Assembly (NCBI RefSeq): GCF_008065375.1
Contig: NZ_VJYI01000042.1
Coordinates: 1-52,097 of the forward strand
Reading direction: 5' to 3'
Length of the DNA: 52,097 bases
Source of the DNA: Nonomuraea sp. SYSU D8015
GTDB lineage: Bacteria; Actinomycetota; Actinomycetes; Streptosporangiales; Streptosporangiaceae
Each line of letters opens with the position of its first letter. Positions within the stretch are counted from its first letter, which is position 1. Below are positions 8,107 through 16,465 of this stretch, piece after piece. A model generated the notes under the pieces. That model was not told the origin of the DNA. It did no database searches and saw only the letters and a list, made by a program, of their open reading frames with translations. The translations under genes were made by a program, and so were the position numbers.

Positions 8107-9315
8107 TCAGGCGCGGGCGACGCCGTCGGCGCGGGCCTGCGCGGCCACGGCGGCCGCGACGGCGGGCGCGACGCGCTCGTCGAACGGGCTCGGGATGACG
8201 TACGTCGGCGCGAGGTCGTCGCCGACGACGCCCGCCAGCGCGTCGGCCGCGGCCACCTTCATGTTCTCGGTGATGTTGGCGGCGCGGACGTCCAGGGCGC
8301 CCCTGAAGACGCCGGGGAACGCCAGCACGTTGTTGATCTGGTTGGGGAAGTCGGAGCGGCCGGTGGCGACGACCGCGGCGTGCTTGGCGGCGACCTCCGG
8401 GTGGACCTCGGGGGTCGGGTTGGACAGGGCGAAGACGATCGAGCCGGCGGCCATGGAGGCGATGGCCTGCTCGGACACGGTGGAGCCGGACAGGCCCACG
8501 AACACGTCGGCGCCCGCCAGTGCCTCCTCCGTCGAGCCGGTGCGGCCGGCCCGGTTGGTGTCGCCTGCCAGTGCCTCCTTGACCGGGTTGAGGCCCTCCC
8601 TGCCCTCGTAGATCAGGCCCTTGGAGTCGGAGACCGCAATGTCGCCGATGCCGGCCTCCAGGAGGATGCGGGTGACCGCGACGCCGGAGGCGCCGGCGCC
8701 GGCCACGACCGCGCGCAGGTCGCCGAGCGGGCGGCCGGTCAGGCGGGCGGCGTTCTGCAGCGCGGCGAGCACCACGATGGCGGTGCCGTGCTGGTCGTCG
8801 TGGAAGACGGGGATGTCGAGCAGGTCGCGCAGGCGGGCCTCGATCTCGAAGCAGCGGGGCGCGCTGATGTCTTCGAGGTTGATGCCGCCGAACGACGGCG
8901 CCAGGCGCACGACGGTCTCGACGAGGTCGTCCACGTCGGTGCAGTCGAGGCAGATCGGGACGGCGTCGACGTTCGCGAACTCCTTGAACAGCAGCGCCTT
9001 GCCCTCCATGACCGGCATGGCGGCGGAGGGGCCGATGTCGCCCAGGCCGAGCACGGCGGTGCCGTCGGAGACCACCGCGACGACCCTGGAGACCCAGGTG
9101 TAGTCGTTGACCAGCGCGGGCGTGTCGGCGATGGCGGTGCAGACCCGGGCCACGCCCGGCGTGTAGGCGAGCGACAGGTCGTCCGCGTCGCGGACGGGAA
9201 CGGCGGAGCGAACCTCGAGCTTGCCTCCGCGGTGCAGCGCGAAGGCCGGGTCGAGATCGAGTGTTTCGACGGATGCAGAAGCGGGCGTGGCAGCCACAGC
9301 GACCCCTGTAGTCAT
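8107..9315 (-). CDS. NAD(P)-dependent malic enzyme
   Basis: A 402-residue protein for oxidative decarboxylation of malate to pyruvate, supplying pyruvate and NAD(P)H from the TCA cycle. It has AYTPGVARVC (about 50-59), INLEDISAPR (about 145-154) with the metal-binding Glu-Asp, FHDDQHGTA (171-179) and the Rossmann loop GAGASG (206-211). The length fits the short bacterial class lacking a phosphotransacetylase domain. The ATG at 9315 gives the usual N-terminus, but its ribosome binding site is weak; upstream in-frame sequence is not protein-like. It is divergent from the ABC importer operon. Cofactor preference cannot be read from the sequence. Confidence 0.9.
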   Translation of the reverse strand: MTTGVAVAATPASASVETLDLDPAFALHRGGKLEVRSAVPVRDADDLSLAYTPGVARVCTAIADTPALVNDYTWVSRVVAVVSDGTAVLGLGDIGPSAAMPVMEGKALLFKEFANVDAVPICLDCTDVDDLVETVVRLAPSFGGINLEDISAPRCFEIEARLRDLLDIPVFHDDQHGTAIVVLAALQNAARLTGRPLGDLRAVVAGAGASGVAVTRILLEAGIGDIAVSDSKGLIYEGREGLNPVKEALAGDTNRAGRTGSTEEALAGADVFVGLSGSTVSEQAIASMAAGSIVFALSNPTPEVHPEVAAKHAAVVATGRSDFPNQINNVLAFPGVFRGALDVRAANITENMKVAAADALAGVVGDDLAPTYVIPSPFDERVAPAVAAAVAAQARADGVARA

Positions 9316-9577
9316 CGGAAGCGGAAGAACCTTCGGCGGACGAGCGCGAGCGGGCTGGCTTCGGTAGCTGCCAGGATCCCCTCGGCGATCATCTCGTGAG
9401 GGGGGTTCGGGGGTCACCCGTGATCCCATAGTGCCACATGGTGAGATGGCTTCGGTGTCGGCGCCGACGCCGTTCCGTTGACGCATCGTTAAACGGCCGA
9501 TGACGGACCGCAGCAAAACCCCATTTAAACTGCACAAAAAGCAAGTTTCATGACTTTTCACTTCTAGGAGGCCGTAC

Positions 9578-10432
9578 ATGGCCCTCAGTACTAAGGGCCG
9601 CCGTGGTTACGCCGCCGGCGCGCTCGCCCTGGCCGCTGCGCTCACGCTGACCGCGTGCGGCAGCGACACCGGCTCGAGCTCCGGCACCACCAGTGCGAAC
9701 GCGACCGCTGCCGGCGGCGCCAAGCTGGTCCAGCCCGGCAAGCTCACGGTCTGCACGAACATCCCGTACGAGCCGTTCCAGTTCAAGGACGCGAGCGGCA
9801 AGATCGTCGGTTTCGACGTGGACATCGTCGACCTGGCCGCGAAGAAGCTGGGCGTGACCCAAGAGATCGTCGACATCGACTTCGCGGTGATCAAGAGCGG
9901 CGCCGCCATGGCGTCGAACAAGTGCGACGTGGCCGCCGCCGGCATGACGATCACCCCCGAGCGTCAGAAGAACATCGACTTCTCGGTCCCGTACTTCGAC
10001 GCCACCCAGGCGCTGCTGGCCAAGAAGGGCACCGGCGCGAAGTCCCTGGAGGACGTCAAGGCCAAGGGGCTCAAGCTGGGCGCCCAGGCCAGCACCACCG
10101 GCCTCGACTACGTGAAGGGCCAGGGCTTCGACCCCACCGAGTACGCCGACTCCTCCAAGGAGCTGCTGGCCCTGCAGGCCGGACAGTCCGACGTGATCAT
10201 CCAGGACCTCCCCGTGGTGCTCACCTGGTTGAAGAAGCCGGACATCGCCGCGAAGTTCGAGCTGATCGGCAGCCTCGACACCGGTGAGCAGTACGGCATC
10301 GGCCTGAAGAAGGGCTCCGACCCGGTCCTGCTCAAGACGATCAACGATGAGATCACCAAGGCCAAGCAAGACGGCACCTACGAGAAGATCTACGTGAAGT
10401 GGTTCGGCAAGAAGCCCGGCGAGCTGGGCTGA
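9578..10432 (+). CDS. Polar amino-acid ABC transporter substrate-binding lipoprotein
   Basis: A 284-residue family 3 solute-binding protein, first gene of a three-gene importer operon. TAGGAGG lies 8 nt before the ATG. The signal peptide ends in a lipobox LTAC with Cys27, so the protein is anchored to the outer face of the membrane. The mature part has the family signature of an N-terminal CTNIPYEPFQF strand, then GFDVDIVDLAA and later ITPERQKNIDFSVPYFDA. Glutamate or a related polar amino acid is the likely ligand by family; the exact substrate is not determinable here. The permease begins 4 nt after the stop. Confidence 0.9.
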   Translation: MALSTKGRRGYAAGALALAAALTLTACGSDTGSSSGTTSANATAAGGAKLVQPGKLTVCTNIPYEPFQFKDASGKIVGFDVDIVDLAAKKLGVTQEIVDIDFAVIKSGAAMASNKCDVAAAGMTITPERQKNIDFSVPYFDATQALLAKKGTGAKSLEDVKAKGLKLGAQASTTGLDYVKGQGFDPTEYADSSKELLALQAGQSDVIIQDLPVVLTWLKKPDIAAKFELIGSLDTGEQYGIGLKKGSDPVLLKTINDEITKAKQDGTYEKIYVKWFGKKPGELG

Positions 10433-10435
10433 TCC

Positions 10436-11263
10436 ATGGCCGACCAGCCGAAGACGGCTGAGCCTGCCCGCGCCAGGCTCAGCCCCCGGAAGAAGCGGCA
10501 GATCAGCAGGGGCGTCCAGTACGTCATCCTGGTCGTCGCGCTCGTCGCCCTCATCCTGTACGCCGACTGGGGCAAGCTCGCCGAGAGCTTCGCCGAGCCG
10601 GACGTGGCCAGGACGACGCTGCCCGAGCTGTTCACCATCGCCCTGCGGAACACGGTCATCTACACGATCGGTGGCTTCGCCCTGTCGTTCCTGCTGGGCC
10701 TGCTGCTCGCGCTCATGCGGCTGTCGGAGGTACGGCCGTACCGCTGGATCGCGATCGTTTACATCGAGATCTTCCGCGGGCTCCCCGCACTGCTGATCTT
10801 CCTCTTGATCAACTACCTGCCGCTGGCGCTGCCCGGGTTCCAGGTGCCCTTCGGCACCTACGGCCAGGGCATTCTCGGCCTCGGCATGGTCGGCGCGGCG
10901 TACCAGGCGGAGGTCTTCCGCGCGGGCCTGCAGGCCGTGCCCAAGGGGCAGACGGAGGCGGCCCGGTCGCTGGGCATGTCCGCCATGCGGGCCCAGTTCA
11001 CCGTGGTCATCCCGCAGGCCATCCGCATGGTCATCCCACCCACCATGAACCAGTTCGTGGCGCTGCTCAAGGACTCCTCGCTCGTGCTGTTCCTCGGAGT
11101 GTCCAGCCAGTACGTCGAGCTGGCCAAGTTCGGCAACGACCTGGCCTCCACGCACTCCAACGCCACGCCCATCATGATCACGGGCTTGACGTACCTGATC
11201 GTCACCATCCCGCTGGGATACCTGGTGACGCGGCTGGAGGGACGTAAGGGGAGGACCATATGA
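10436..11263 (+). CDS. Polar amino-acid ABC transporter permease
   Basis: A 275-residue inner-membrane permease of the HisM/GluC class. A charged cytoplasmic N-terminus of about 35 residues precedes a first membrane segment (VILVVALVALILYADW). Further segments surround the conserved loop near AARSLGMSAMRAQFTVVIPQA, which contacts the ATPase (EAA motif). It is the only permease gene in the operon, so a homodimer is likely. Its stop overlaps the ATPase start (ATGA at 11260-11263), indicating translational coupling. Confidence 0.92.
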   Translation: MADQPKTAEPARARLSPRKKRQISRGVQYVILVVALVALILYADWGKLAESFAEPDVARTTLPELFTIALRNTVIYTIGGFALSFLLGLLLALMRLSEVRPYRWIAIVYIEIFRGLPALLIFLLINYLPLALPGFQVPFGTYGQGILGLGMVGAAYQAEVFRAGLQAVPKGQTEAARSLGMSAMRAQFTVVIPQAIRMVIPPTMNQFVALLKDSSLVLFLGVSSQYVELAKFGNDLASTHSNATPIMITGLTYLIVTIPLGYLVTRLEGRKGRTI

Positions 11264-12003
11264 CGCACGCCATCGAGCTCGCGGACCTGCACAAGTACTT
11301 CGGCAAGAACGAGGTGCTCAGGGGCATCGACATGACGGTCGACCCCGGCCAGGTGGTCTGCGTCATCGGCCCGTCGGGGTCGGGCAAGTCGACCCTGCTG
11401 CGCTGCGTGAACCTGCTGGAGGTGCCCACCCGGGGCAAGGTGTTCGTGGAGGGCGTCGAGGTCACCGACCCCGACGTGGACATCGACGCCGTACGCCGCC
11501 GGATCGGCATGGTCTTCCAGCAGTTCAACCTGTTCCCGCACATGACCGCGCTGCAGAACGTGATGATCGCCCAGCAGCGGGTGCTGAAGCGGAGCAAGAA
11601 GGAAGCCGAGGTCGTCGCCAGGGACAACCTGAACAAGGTCGGCGTCGGCGAGAAGTGCGACTCCTACCCGGCGCAGCTGTCGGGAGGGCAGCAGCAGCGG
11701 GTGGCGATCGCCAGGGCGCTGGCCATGAACCCGGATCTGATGCTCTTCGACGAACCCACGTCGGCGCTGGACCCCGAGCTGGTCGGCGACGTGCTCGCCG
11801 TCATGCGCAAGCTGGCGGAGGAGGGGATGACCATGTTGGTGGTCACCCACGAGATGGGGTTCGCGCGGGAAGTGGCCGATCGGGTGGTGTTCATGGACGG
11901 CGGCGTGATCGTCGAGGACGGTGCGCCGGCCCAGGTGATCGGCGCGCCGAGCCAGGAGCGCACCCGCACGTTCCTGCGTCGCGTCCTGCACCCGGAGGGC
12001 TGA
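11260..12003 (+). CDS. Polar amino-acid ABC transporter ATP-binding protein
   Basis: A 247-residue ATPase of the GlnQ/HisP family that powers the preceding permease. Walker A is GPSGSGKST (37-45), the Q-loop lies in MVFQQFNLFPHM, the signature is LSGGQQQRVA, Walker B is LMLFDEPTSALD and the switch His lies in VVTHEMGFA. The start overlaps the permease stop by 4 nt. A strong terminator follows 12 nt after the stop, closing the operon. Confidence 0.94.
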   Translation: MTHAIELADLHKYFGKNEVLRGIDMTVDPGQVVCVIGPSGSGKSTLLRCVNLLEVPTRGKVFVEGVEVTDPDVDIDAVRRRIGMVFQQFNLFPHMTALQNVMIAQQRVLKRSKKEAEVVARDNLNKVGVGEKCDSYPAQLSGGQQQRVAIARALAMNPDLMLFDEPTSALDPELVGDVLAVMRKLAEEGMTMLVVTHEMGFAREVADRVVFMDGGVIVEDGAPAQVIGAPSQERTRTFLRRVLHPEG

Positions 12004-12014
12004 CCGGGCATCGA

Positions 12015-12045
12015 CGGCGGGGGCGCTCCTTCGGCGCCCCCGCCG
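12015..12045 (+). terminator. Terminator of the amino-acid importer operon
   Basis: CGGCGGGGGCGC and GCGCCCCCGCCG form a 12-bp stem around a 7-nt loop. No long T-run follows, as is common in actinobacteria. Confidence 0.8.
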
Positions 12046-12063
12046 CGATCAGTGCCGGCTGTG

Positions 12064-12075
12064 TAATACTCCGGC
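12064..12075 (+). promoter_or_regulatory. Leaderless-type -10 element of the CGNR-family gene
   Basis: TAATAC lies exactly 6 nt before the ATG at 12076 and no Shine-Dalgarno sequence is present, the arrangement expected for a transcript starting at the initiation codon. The last base of the hexamer departs from TANNNT. Confidence 0.4.
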
Positions 12076-12501
12076 ATGGACCTCACCTCTTACGCCGAGT
12101 GGGCGGTCCGCCTGGCCAACGACCCCGCGCCGCCGCCCGGCCTCGTCCGGCTCAGGGACGAACTGGCCGCGGTGTTCGACGCCGCGGGCGACGAGCGGGC
12201 CGTGGCGGAGCTGCTCAACGCGCTGCTCGTGCGCTATCCCGTACGCCCTCAGCTGACCGACCACGACGGCGGCGGCTGGCATCTGCACCTGGCCGAGGAC
12301 CCCGCGGCCACCGCCGTGATGGGCCTGGCCGCGGTCGTGGCCGAGCTGGGCGCCGACCGGCTGGGCCGCTGCCTGGAGCCGCGCTGCGGCCGTGCGTTCC
12401 TCGACACCTCCTCCAACCGCTCCCGCCGCTACTGCTCGGCCCGCTGCGCCAGCCGCGCGAACGTCGCCGCCTTCCGCGCCCGCCGCAAGAGCGCCTCCTA
12501 A
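12076..12501 (+). CDS. CGNR zinc-finger (ABATE-domain) putative regulator
   Basis: A 141-residue protein with an N-terminal alpha-helical domain (about 1-95) and a C-terminal zinc knuckle: Cys-x4-Cys in CLEPRCGRAFLD, then RYCSARCASR followed by an Arg-rich NVAAFRARRK tail. The layout is that of ABATE-domain/CGNR proteins, suggested to be stress-induced transcriptional regulators, although the literal CGNR here reads CASR. It is probably leaderless. Its stop overlaps the 3' end of the convergent sodX gene by 4 nt. DNA binding is inferred from family and basic tail. Confidence 0.8.
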   Translation: MDLTSYAEWAVRLANDPAPPPGLVRLRDELAAVFDAAGDERAVAELLNALLVRYPVRPQLTDHDGGGWHLHLAEDPAATAVMGLAAVVAELGADRLGRCLEPRCGRAFLDTSSNRSRRYCSARCASRANVAAFRARRKSAS

Positions 12502-12800
12502 CGCCGCGGCCGGCGCCGCAGCAGAGGCCAGTAACGCAGCACGACGCGGCCGACGATGTCGTGGACCGGCCCGAAGTCCCAGCTGTCGCGCCGCCCGCTG
12601 GCCCGCTGGTTGTCGCTCTCCAGCCACCACCCGTCCGCCCCGTGCCACTGCGCCCGCTTGACGATCAGCCGGTCGGGATCCTCCGGCAGTCTGGCCACCA
12701 CGAGATCACCGGGATGGACCCTGGCGTTCCTGCGCACCAGGAGCCAGTCGCCGGGAAGCAGCACGGGCCGCATCGAATCGCCCTCGACACGCACTCTCAT
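12498..12800 (-). CDS. sodX: Nickel-type superoxide dismutase maturation protease (S26 family)
   Basis: A 100-residue minimal signal-peptidase-like protease. The ATG at 12800 gives an N-terminus right before the catalytic region. Catalytic Ser9 lies in VEGDSMRPVLLPGD and the general-base Lys48 in DRLIVKRAQW. It lacks the usual membrane anchor of signal peptidase I, fitting cytoplasmic processing. Its divergent neighbour is sodN, whose product must lose its 14-residue N-terminal extension to expose the nickel-binding histidine; this protease is the expected processor. Start choice is moderately sure, since the upstream purine run is weak. Confidence 0.88.
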   Translation of the reverse strand: MRVRVEGDSMRPVLLPGDWLLVRRNARVHPGDLVVARLPEDPDRLIVKRAQWHGADGWWLESDNQRASGRRDSWDFGPVHDIVGRVVLRYWPLLRRRPRR

Positions 12801-12889
12801 GCGCCATGACCCCCTACTCCCCAGGAGTTCCGACCCGAGTAAGGTCGGTTGTGGACCAAGCTGATTCAGCATCCAGGAAGGACTTTCTG
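12801..12889. promoter_or_regulatory. Divergent sodX/sodN promoter region
   Basis: These 89 nt must hold both promoters. CCGACC (12830-12835) and GGTCGG (12843-12848) form an inverted repeat with a 7-nt spacer that could be an operator. In Streptomyces sodN is controlled by the nickel regulator Nur, but I do not see a clear Nur-type repeat, so the regulator here is open. Confidence 0.35.
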
Positions 12890-13291
12890 ATGCTCGCACG
12901 ACTGCTACGACCCAAGCATGTCGCTTCCGCACACTGCGACCTGCCCTGTGGGGTCTACGACCCCGCTCAGGCCCGCATCGAGGCCGAGTCGGTCAAGGCG
13001 ATCATGGAAAAGTACGCGGCCAACGAGGACCCGGTCTTCCGCGCCCGCGCGCTGACCATCAAGGAGGAGCGCGCCGAGCTCGTCAAGCACCACCTGTGGG
13101 TGCTGTGGACCGACTACTTCAAGCCTCCGCACCTCGAGCAGTACCCCCAGCTCCACCAGCTCTTCTGGGATGCCACGAAGCTCGCGGGCGCCGCCGGCGC
13201 CAAGGGCACGGTGGACGTCTCCAAGGCCGAGGACCTGCTGGGCAAGATCGACGAAATCTCCAAGATCTTCTGGGAGACGAAGGCGGCCTAA
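12890..13291 (+). CDS. sodN: Nickel superoxide dismutase precursor
   Basis: A 133-residue NiSOD. The ATG at 12890 follows AGGAAGG. A 14-residue leader (MLARLLRPKHVASA) precedes the nickel hook HCDLPCGVY, where His15, Cys16 and Cys20 correspond to mature His1, Cys2 and Cys6, the nickel ligands. The remaining helices match the four-helix-bundle subunit that forms a hexamer. It detoxifies cytoplasmic superoxide in many actinobacteria. The divergent sodX gene supplies the protease that removes the leader. A strong terminator follows. Confidence 0.97.
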   Translation: MLARLLRPKHVASAHCDLPCGVYDPAQARIEAESVKAIMEKYAANEDPVFRARALTIKEERAELVKHHLWVLWTDYFKPPHLEQYPQLHQLFWDATKLAGAAGAKGTVDVSKAEDLLGKIDEISKIFWETKAA

Positions 13292-13301
13292 AACGGCACA
13301 T

Positions 13302-13335
13302 AAGGCTCTGTGCGGTCGTGGCCGCACAGAGCCTT
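13302..13335 (+). terminator. Terminator of sodN
   Basis: AAGGCTCTGTGCGG and CCGCACAGAGCCTT form a perfect 14-bp stem with a 6-nt loop, followed by TTCC. It begins 10 nt after the sodN stop. Confidence 0.9.
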
Positions 13336-13418
13336 TTCCGTTGATGGCGAGTCTGATTCGTCCAAGCACCTCTCCGGGGCGGTAAGTTGCAGTTGGCGTC
13401 GGATATGCGAGGAGGAAC

Positions 13419-13856
13419 GTGACCGAGGAAACCGAGACGCGCGCGGAGGGCGTGGCCGGCATCCGCGACGTGGTGAGCATCAGGCTCCCCGCCGCGAGCG
13501 CCTACCTGTCTGTGCTGCGTACGGCCACCGCCGGGCTGGCGGCGCGGCTTGACTTCACGCTGGACGAGATCGAGGATCTGCGGATCGCGGTCGACGAGGC
13601 GTGCGCCATGCTGCTGAGCGAGGCGGTGCCCGGCACCGACCTGACCGCCGAGTTCGAGCTGACCGGGCAGGAGATGCAGGTCCGGGTCGAGGTGGCGACG
13701 GTCGGCAGCTCCGCGCCCAAGCGCGACGACTTCGCCTGGATGGTGCTGACCGCCCTCGCGGACGACGTCGACGCGGTGACCGACTCCCCCGATCGCATGG
13801 CGATCGTCCTGCGCAAGCGCCGAGGCGCGGCCCAAAGAACGGCGGGGCCGGCGTGA
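13419..13856 (+). CDS. rsbW: Anti-sigma factor, RsbW/UsfX type
   Basis: A 145-residue protein starting at GTG with GAGGAGGAAC just upstream. It has the GHKL ATPase layout of RsbW-type anti-sigma factors, with DLRIAVDEACAMLL as the N-box helix; the usual Asn is absent, which I also recall for mycobacterial UsfX. WMVLTALADDVD near residue 110 likewise resembles UsfX. The adjoining sigF gene overlaps its stop or begins just after it, so the pair is co-translated, and the protein should sequester that sigma factor. No anti-anti-sigma gene is next to it, so the partner switch is encoded elsewhere. Confidence 0.85.
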   Translation: MTEETETRAEGVAGIRDVVSIRLPAASAYLSVLRTATAGLAARLDFTLDEIEDLRIAVDEACAMLLSEAVPGTDLTAEFELTGQEMQVRVEVATVGSSAPKRDDFAWMVLTALADDVDAVTDSPDRMAIVLRKRRGAAQRTAGPA

Positions 13857-13873
13857 CGGAAAGGACTGGAGCC

Positions 13874-14653
13874 ATGGCCACCAGCGAACACGCCGTGCCC
13901 GACAGGGTGCGCGCCCGTCAGCTCTTCGCCGAGCTGGCCGAGCTGGGCCCCGAGGAGCCGCGCCGCCAACGCATCAGGGACGAGCTGGTCGAGCTTCACC
14001 TTCCCCTGGTCGAATACCTGGCTCGTCGCTTCCGCAACAGGGGCGAGTGGCTCGACGACCTCACCCAGGTCGCCACCATCGGTCTGATCAAGTCCATCGA
14101 CCGTTTCGACCTCAACCGCGGCGTGGAGTTCTCCACCTACGCCACGCCCACGATCGTCGGCGAGATCAAGCGGCACTTCCGTGACAAGGGCTGGGCGGTC
14201 CGCGTGCCGCGCCGCCTCCAGGAGCTCAAGCTCTCGCTGACCAAGGCGATAAGCGATCTGTCGCAGCGCGAGGGCCGCGCCCCGACGGTGGCCGAGCTGG
14301 CCTCCTACCTGAAGATGACCGAGGAGGAGGTGCTCGAGGGCCTGGAGTCGGCGAACGCCTATTCGACCGTGTCCCTGGACGCGCCCGACTCCGGCGACGA
14401 CGACGCCCCGGCGGTGTCCGACTCGCTCGGCATCGTGGACGAGTCGCTCGAGGGCGTCGAATATCGCGAGTCGCTCAAACCGCTGCTCGAGCGGCTGCCG
14501 CCGCGCGAGAAGCGCATCCTGCTGCTGCGGTTCTTCGGCAACATGACGCAGTCGCAGATCGCCACCGAGCTGGGCATCTCGCAGATGCACGTCTCGCGCC
14601 TGCTGGCCCGCACGCTGGCGCAGCTGCGCGAAGGGCTGACGGCCGACGACTGA
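13874..14653 (+). CDS. sigF: RNA polymerase sigma factor, SigB/SigF/SigG subfamily
   Basis: A 259-residue group 3 sigma factor. The ATG at 13874 has GGAAAGGA 8 nt upstream; a GTG at 13853 overlapping the rsbW stop is the alternative. Region 2 is visible as LDDLTQVATIGLIKSIDRFD and FSTYATPTIVGEIKRHFRDK, region 3 as PRRLQELKLSLTKAISDL, and region 4 as PREKRILLLRFF and the HTH SQIATELGISQMHVSRLL. Lying directly after an RsbW-type anti-sigma gene, it is expected to drive stress or developmental genes when released. Which paralogue it is within the family cannot be fixed from the sequence. Confidence 0.9.
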   Translation: MATSEHAVPDRVRARQLFAELAELGPEEPRRQRIRDELVELHLPLVEYLARRFRNRGEWLDDLTQVATIGLIKSIDRFDLNRGVEFSTYATPTIVGEIKRHFRDKGWAVRVPRRLQELKLSLTKAISDLSQREGRAPTVAELASYLKMTEEEVLEGLESANAYSTVSLDAPDSGDDDAPAVSDSLGIVDESLEGVEYRESLKPLLERLPPREKRILLLRFFGNMTQSQIATELGISQMHVSRLLARTLAQLREGLTADD

Positions 14654-14688
14654 CAGGCGCCGGCGCGTCTCCGCGGTCGGCCTCGCGT

Positions 14689-14723
14689 ACCTCCGCCACC
14701 CCAATGGGGAGGGATCGGGAGGT
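14689..14723. terminator. Possible bidirectional terminator between sigF and a membrane-protein gene
   Basis: ACCTCC/GGAGGT outside and CCCC/GGGG inside around AAT can form an interrupted stem in the 108-nt gap between convergent genes. Confidence 0.3.
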
Positions 14724-14761
14724 GACGGCGGCGATGAGCCGGGGTCCTTTTGGGAGACGAC

Positions 14762-15145
14762 CTAGCCGTCGCCGTAGAGCGCGTGCGTGGTGGGGGGCGC
14801 CAGCAGGGTGGCGAGCCCGGCCACGGCGATCACGAGCAGGGGGATCCCCAGTTGCGGCTGGCCGGATTGGATGAGCGTGACCGCGACGGGCACCATGAAG
14901 ATCTGGGTCAGCACGCCCGGCGCCCTCCCCCATCGCTCCATCTTGAACAGGCCGCCCCAGGCCACCCAGAGCAGCCCGGCGCCGACCAGCACGCCGAACC
15001 CCGCCTCGGCCGCCGCGGTGGTCATGTCGTCGGGCTTCCCGATCAGGGTCTCCACCGCGACGTAGACGCCGAGCCCGAGGGCGACCAGCCCCTCCAGGGC
15101 GACGATGGCGGCGGCGATGAGAAGAGTGAGCGGGCGACGGTTCAC
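14762..15145 (-). CDS. Small integral membrane protein, unknown function
   Basis: A 127-residue protein with about four hydrophobic segments (near residues 7-30, 45-65, 78-95 and 100-117) and short polar loops. I do not recognise a named family beyond uncharacterised actinobacterial membrane proteins. The GTG start at 15145 is supported by TAGTGT exactly 6 nt upstream with no Shine-Dalgarno sequence, a leaderless arrangement. It is divergent from the lipid kinase gene, 79 nt away, which has the same promoter style. Confidence 0.7.
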   Translation of the reverse strand: MNRRPLTLLIAAAIVALEGLVALGLGVYVAVETLIGKPDDMTTAAAEAGFGVLVGAGLLWVAWGGLFKMERWGRAPGVLTQIFMVPVAVTLIQSGQPQLGIPLLVIAVAGLATLLAPPTTHALYGDG

Positions 15146-15224
15146 GCCCGTACACTACCCGGCCTCCCCGGCGGTCCGGCTTCCGGCCGATCTGCGCCCG
15201 CCGATCACGGGCTACCCTGGCGAT
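15146..15224. promoter_or_regulatory. Divergent pair of leaderless promoters
   Basis: Minus strand: TAGTGT at 15152-15157, 6 nt from the GTG at 15145. Plus strand: TACCCT at 15213-15218, 6 nt from the ATG at 15225. Neither gene has a recognisable ribosome binding site. Confidence 0.6.
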
Positions 15225-16190
15225 ATGCGCGCGATGCTGCTGGTTAACCCCAAGGCCACGACGACGAACGCCCGCACACGGGACGTGCTGATCCGCGCGC
15301 TCGGCGCGGCCGTGCAGCTCACCGTCGAGGAGACCCGCTACCGGGGGCACGCGGCGGCGCTGGCGGCCACCGCCCGTGCGAAGGGCTACGACGTGGTGGC
15401 GGTGCTCGGTGGCGACGGGACGATCAACGAGACCGTCAACGGCCTGCTCAACCCGGTCAACGGCGACGACGCCCCCGCTCTTGCCGACCCGAGCGAAGGC
15501 CGGCCCGCGCTCATCGTCATCCCCGGCGGCAGCGCCAACGTCTTCGCCCGCGCGCTGGGGCTGCCCAACGATCCCGTCGAGTCGACGGGCGCGGTGCTGG
15601 AGGCGCTCAGGGAGGGCCGGCGCAGGACCGTGGGTTTGGGCCAGGCCCTCTGGGAGGGGCAGAGCCGCTACTTCACGTTCTGCTCGGGCATGGGGTACGA
15701 CGCAGAGGTTGTACGGGCCGTAGAGGGCCTGAGAGGCACCGGCCGCAAGGCTACCCCGGCACGGTATGTCAACACGGCTCTACGGCACTATCTGGCCACG
15801 GACAAGCGGCATCCAGCGATGACGCTGACCGGTCCCGGCATCCCCGCCGCCCACGGCATCTACATGGCGATCATTTCCAACACCTCACCGTGGACGTACG
15901 TCGGCAGCAGGCCCGTGCGCCCGACCCCGTGGGCGAGTTTCGAGACCGGCCTCGACGTCCTGGGGCTGCGCCGGATGGGGCCGATCGCCCTCGCGCCGGT
16001 GCTCCGGCACATCCTCACGGAGAGTGACGCTCTTCCGTCCGGCCGGCACCTCGTCCAGCTCCACGACGAGGCCGAGTTCACGCTCACCGCGGACCGCCCT
16101 GTGGCCTTTCAGCTGGACGGTGACTACCTGGGTGAACGTGAAATCGTAACATTCCGGTCTACACCGAACGCGTTACAAGTTCTGGTCTAG
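15225..16190 (+). CDS. Diacylglycerol/lipid kinase family protein
   Basis: A 321-residue protein of the DAGK catalytic fold. It has the N-terminal nucleotide-binding start AMLLVNPKATTTNARTR, the GGDGTINETVNGLL motif at about residues 63-76 and the following PGGSANVFARALGLPND segment, all typical of bacterial DgkB/YegS-like lipid kinases. The C-terminal half carries the beta-sandwich with LDGDYLGEREIVTF. It probably phosphorylates a membrane lipid such as diacylglycerol; the true substrate is not shown. Leaderless start at 15225. Confidence 0.88.
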   Translation: MRAMLLVNPKATTTNARTRDVLIRALGAAVQLTVEETRYRGHAAALAATARAKGYDVVAVLGGDGTINETVNGLLNPVNGDDAPALADPSEGRPALIVIPGGSANVFARALGLPNDPVESTGAVLEALREGRRRTVGLGQALWEGQSRYFTFCSGMGYDAEVVRAVEGLRGTGRKATPARYVNTALRHYLATDKRHPAMTLTGPGIPAAHGIYMAIISNTSPWTYVGSRPVRPTPWASFETGLDVLGLRRMGPIALAPVLRHILTESDALPSGRHLVQLHDEAEFTLTADRPVAFQLDGDYLGEREIVTFRSTPNALQVLV

Positions 16191-16465
16191 CCGGTTACAT
16201 TCGGTCATTGTGTGACGCATCCGACATCCATATCAGCCAAAACTTCGCCCGAACCCCCTTGCGTGCACTCTCCGTGGCTGAAAAGCTCACTACTGACGTC
16301 GGAACGTAGGACCTTTAACAGCCCCAAGGGTCCTCCGGCCGTCAAACGGACGACCCCGGTCCCCAACAGGATCCGGGTACTCGTTCGCGGGAGTTAGTGA
16401 AACTCTTCACAAAGTAGTAGCCGCACGGAGCCGACCAAAGGCTTCATCTACTAAGGAGTGGACGC
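16191..16465. promoter_or_regulatory. Long whiB1/wblE upstream region with a Crp-type box
   Basis: 275 nt without a gene, clearly poorer in GC than the flanks. At 16396-16411 it contains AGTGAAACTCTTCACA, which fits TGTGA-N6-TCACA with one mismatch. Another TGTGA half-site lies at about 16211. The ribosome binding site for the next gene is AAGGAG near 16454. Mycobacterium tuberculosis whiB1 is known to be controlled by its Crp protein, so a Crp site here is plausible. Confidence 0.55.

Noticed and set aside
7945..9399. Plus-strand open frame opposite the malic enzyme gene
   Set aside because: Translation is Arg/Gly/Asp-rich shadow sequence; the minus strand encodes a complete malic enzyme.
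16209..16224. TGTGACGCATCCGACA as an additional Crp site before whiB1/wblE
   Set aside because: Only one half matches; two of five bases of the second arm differ. The better match is at 16396-16411.
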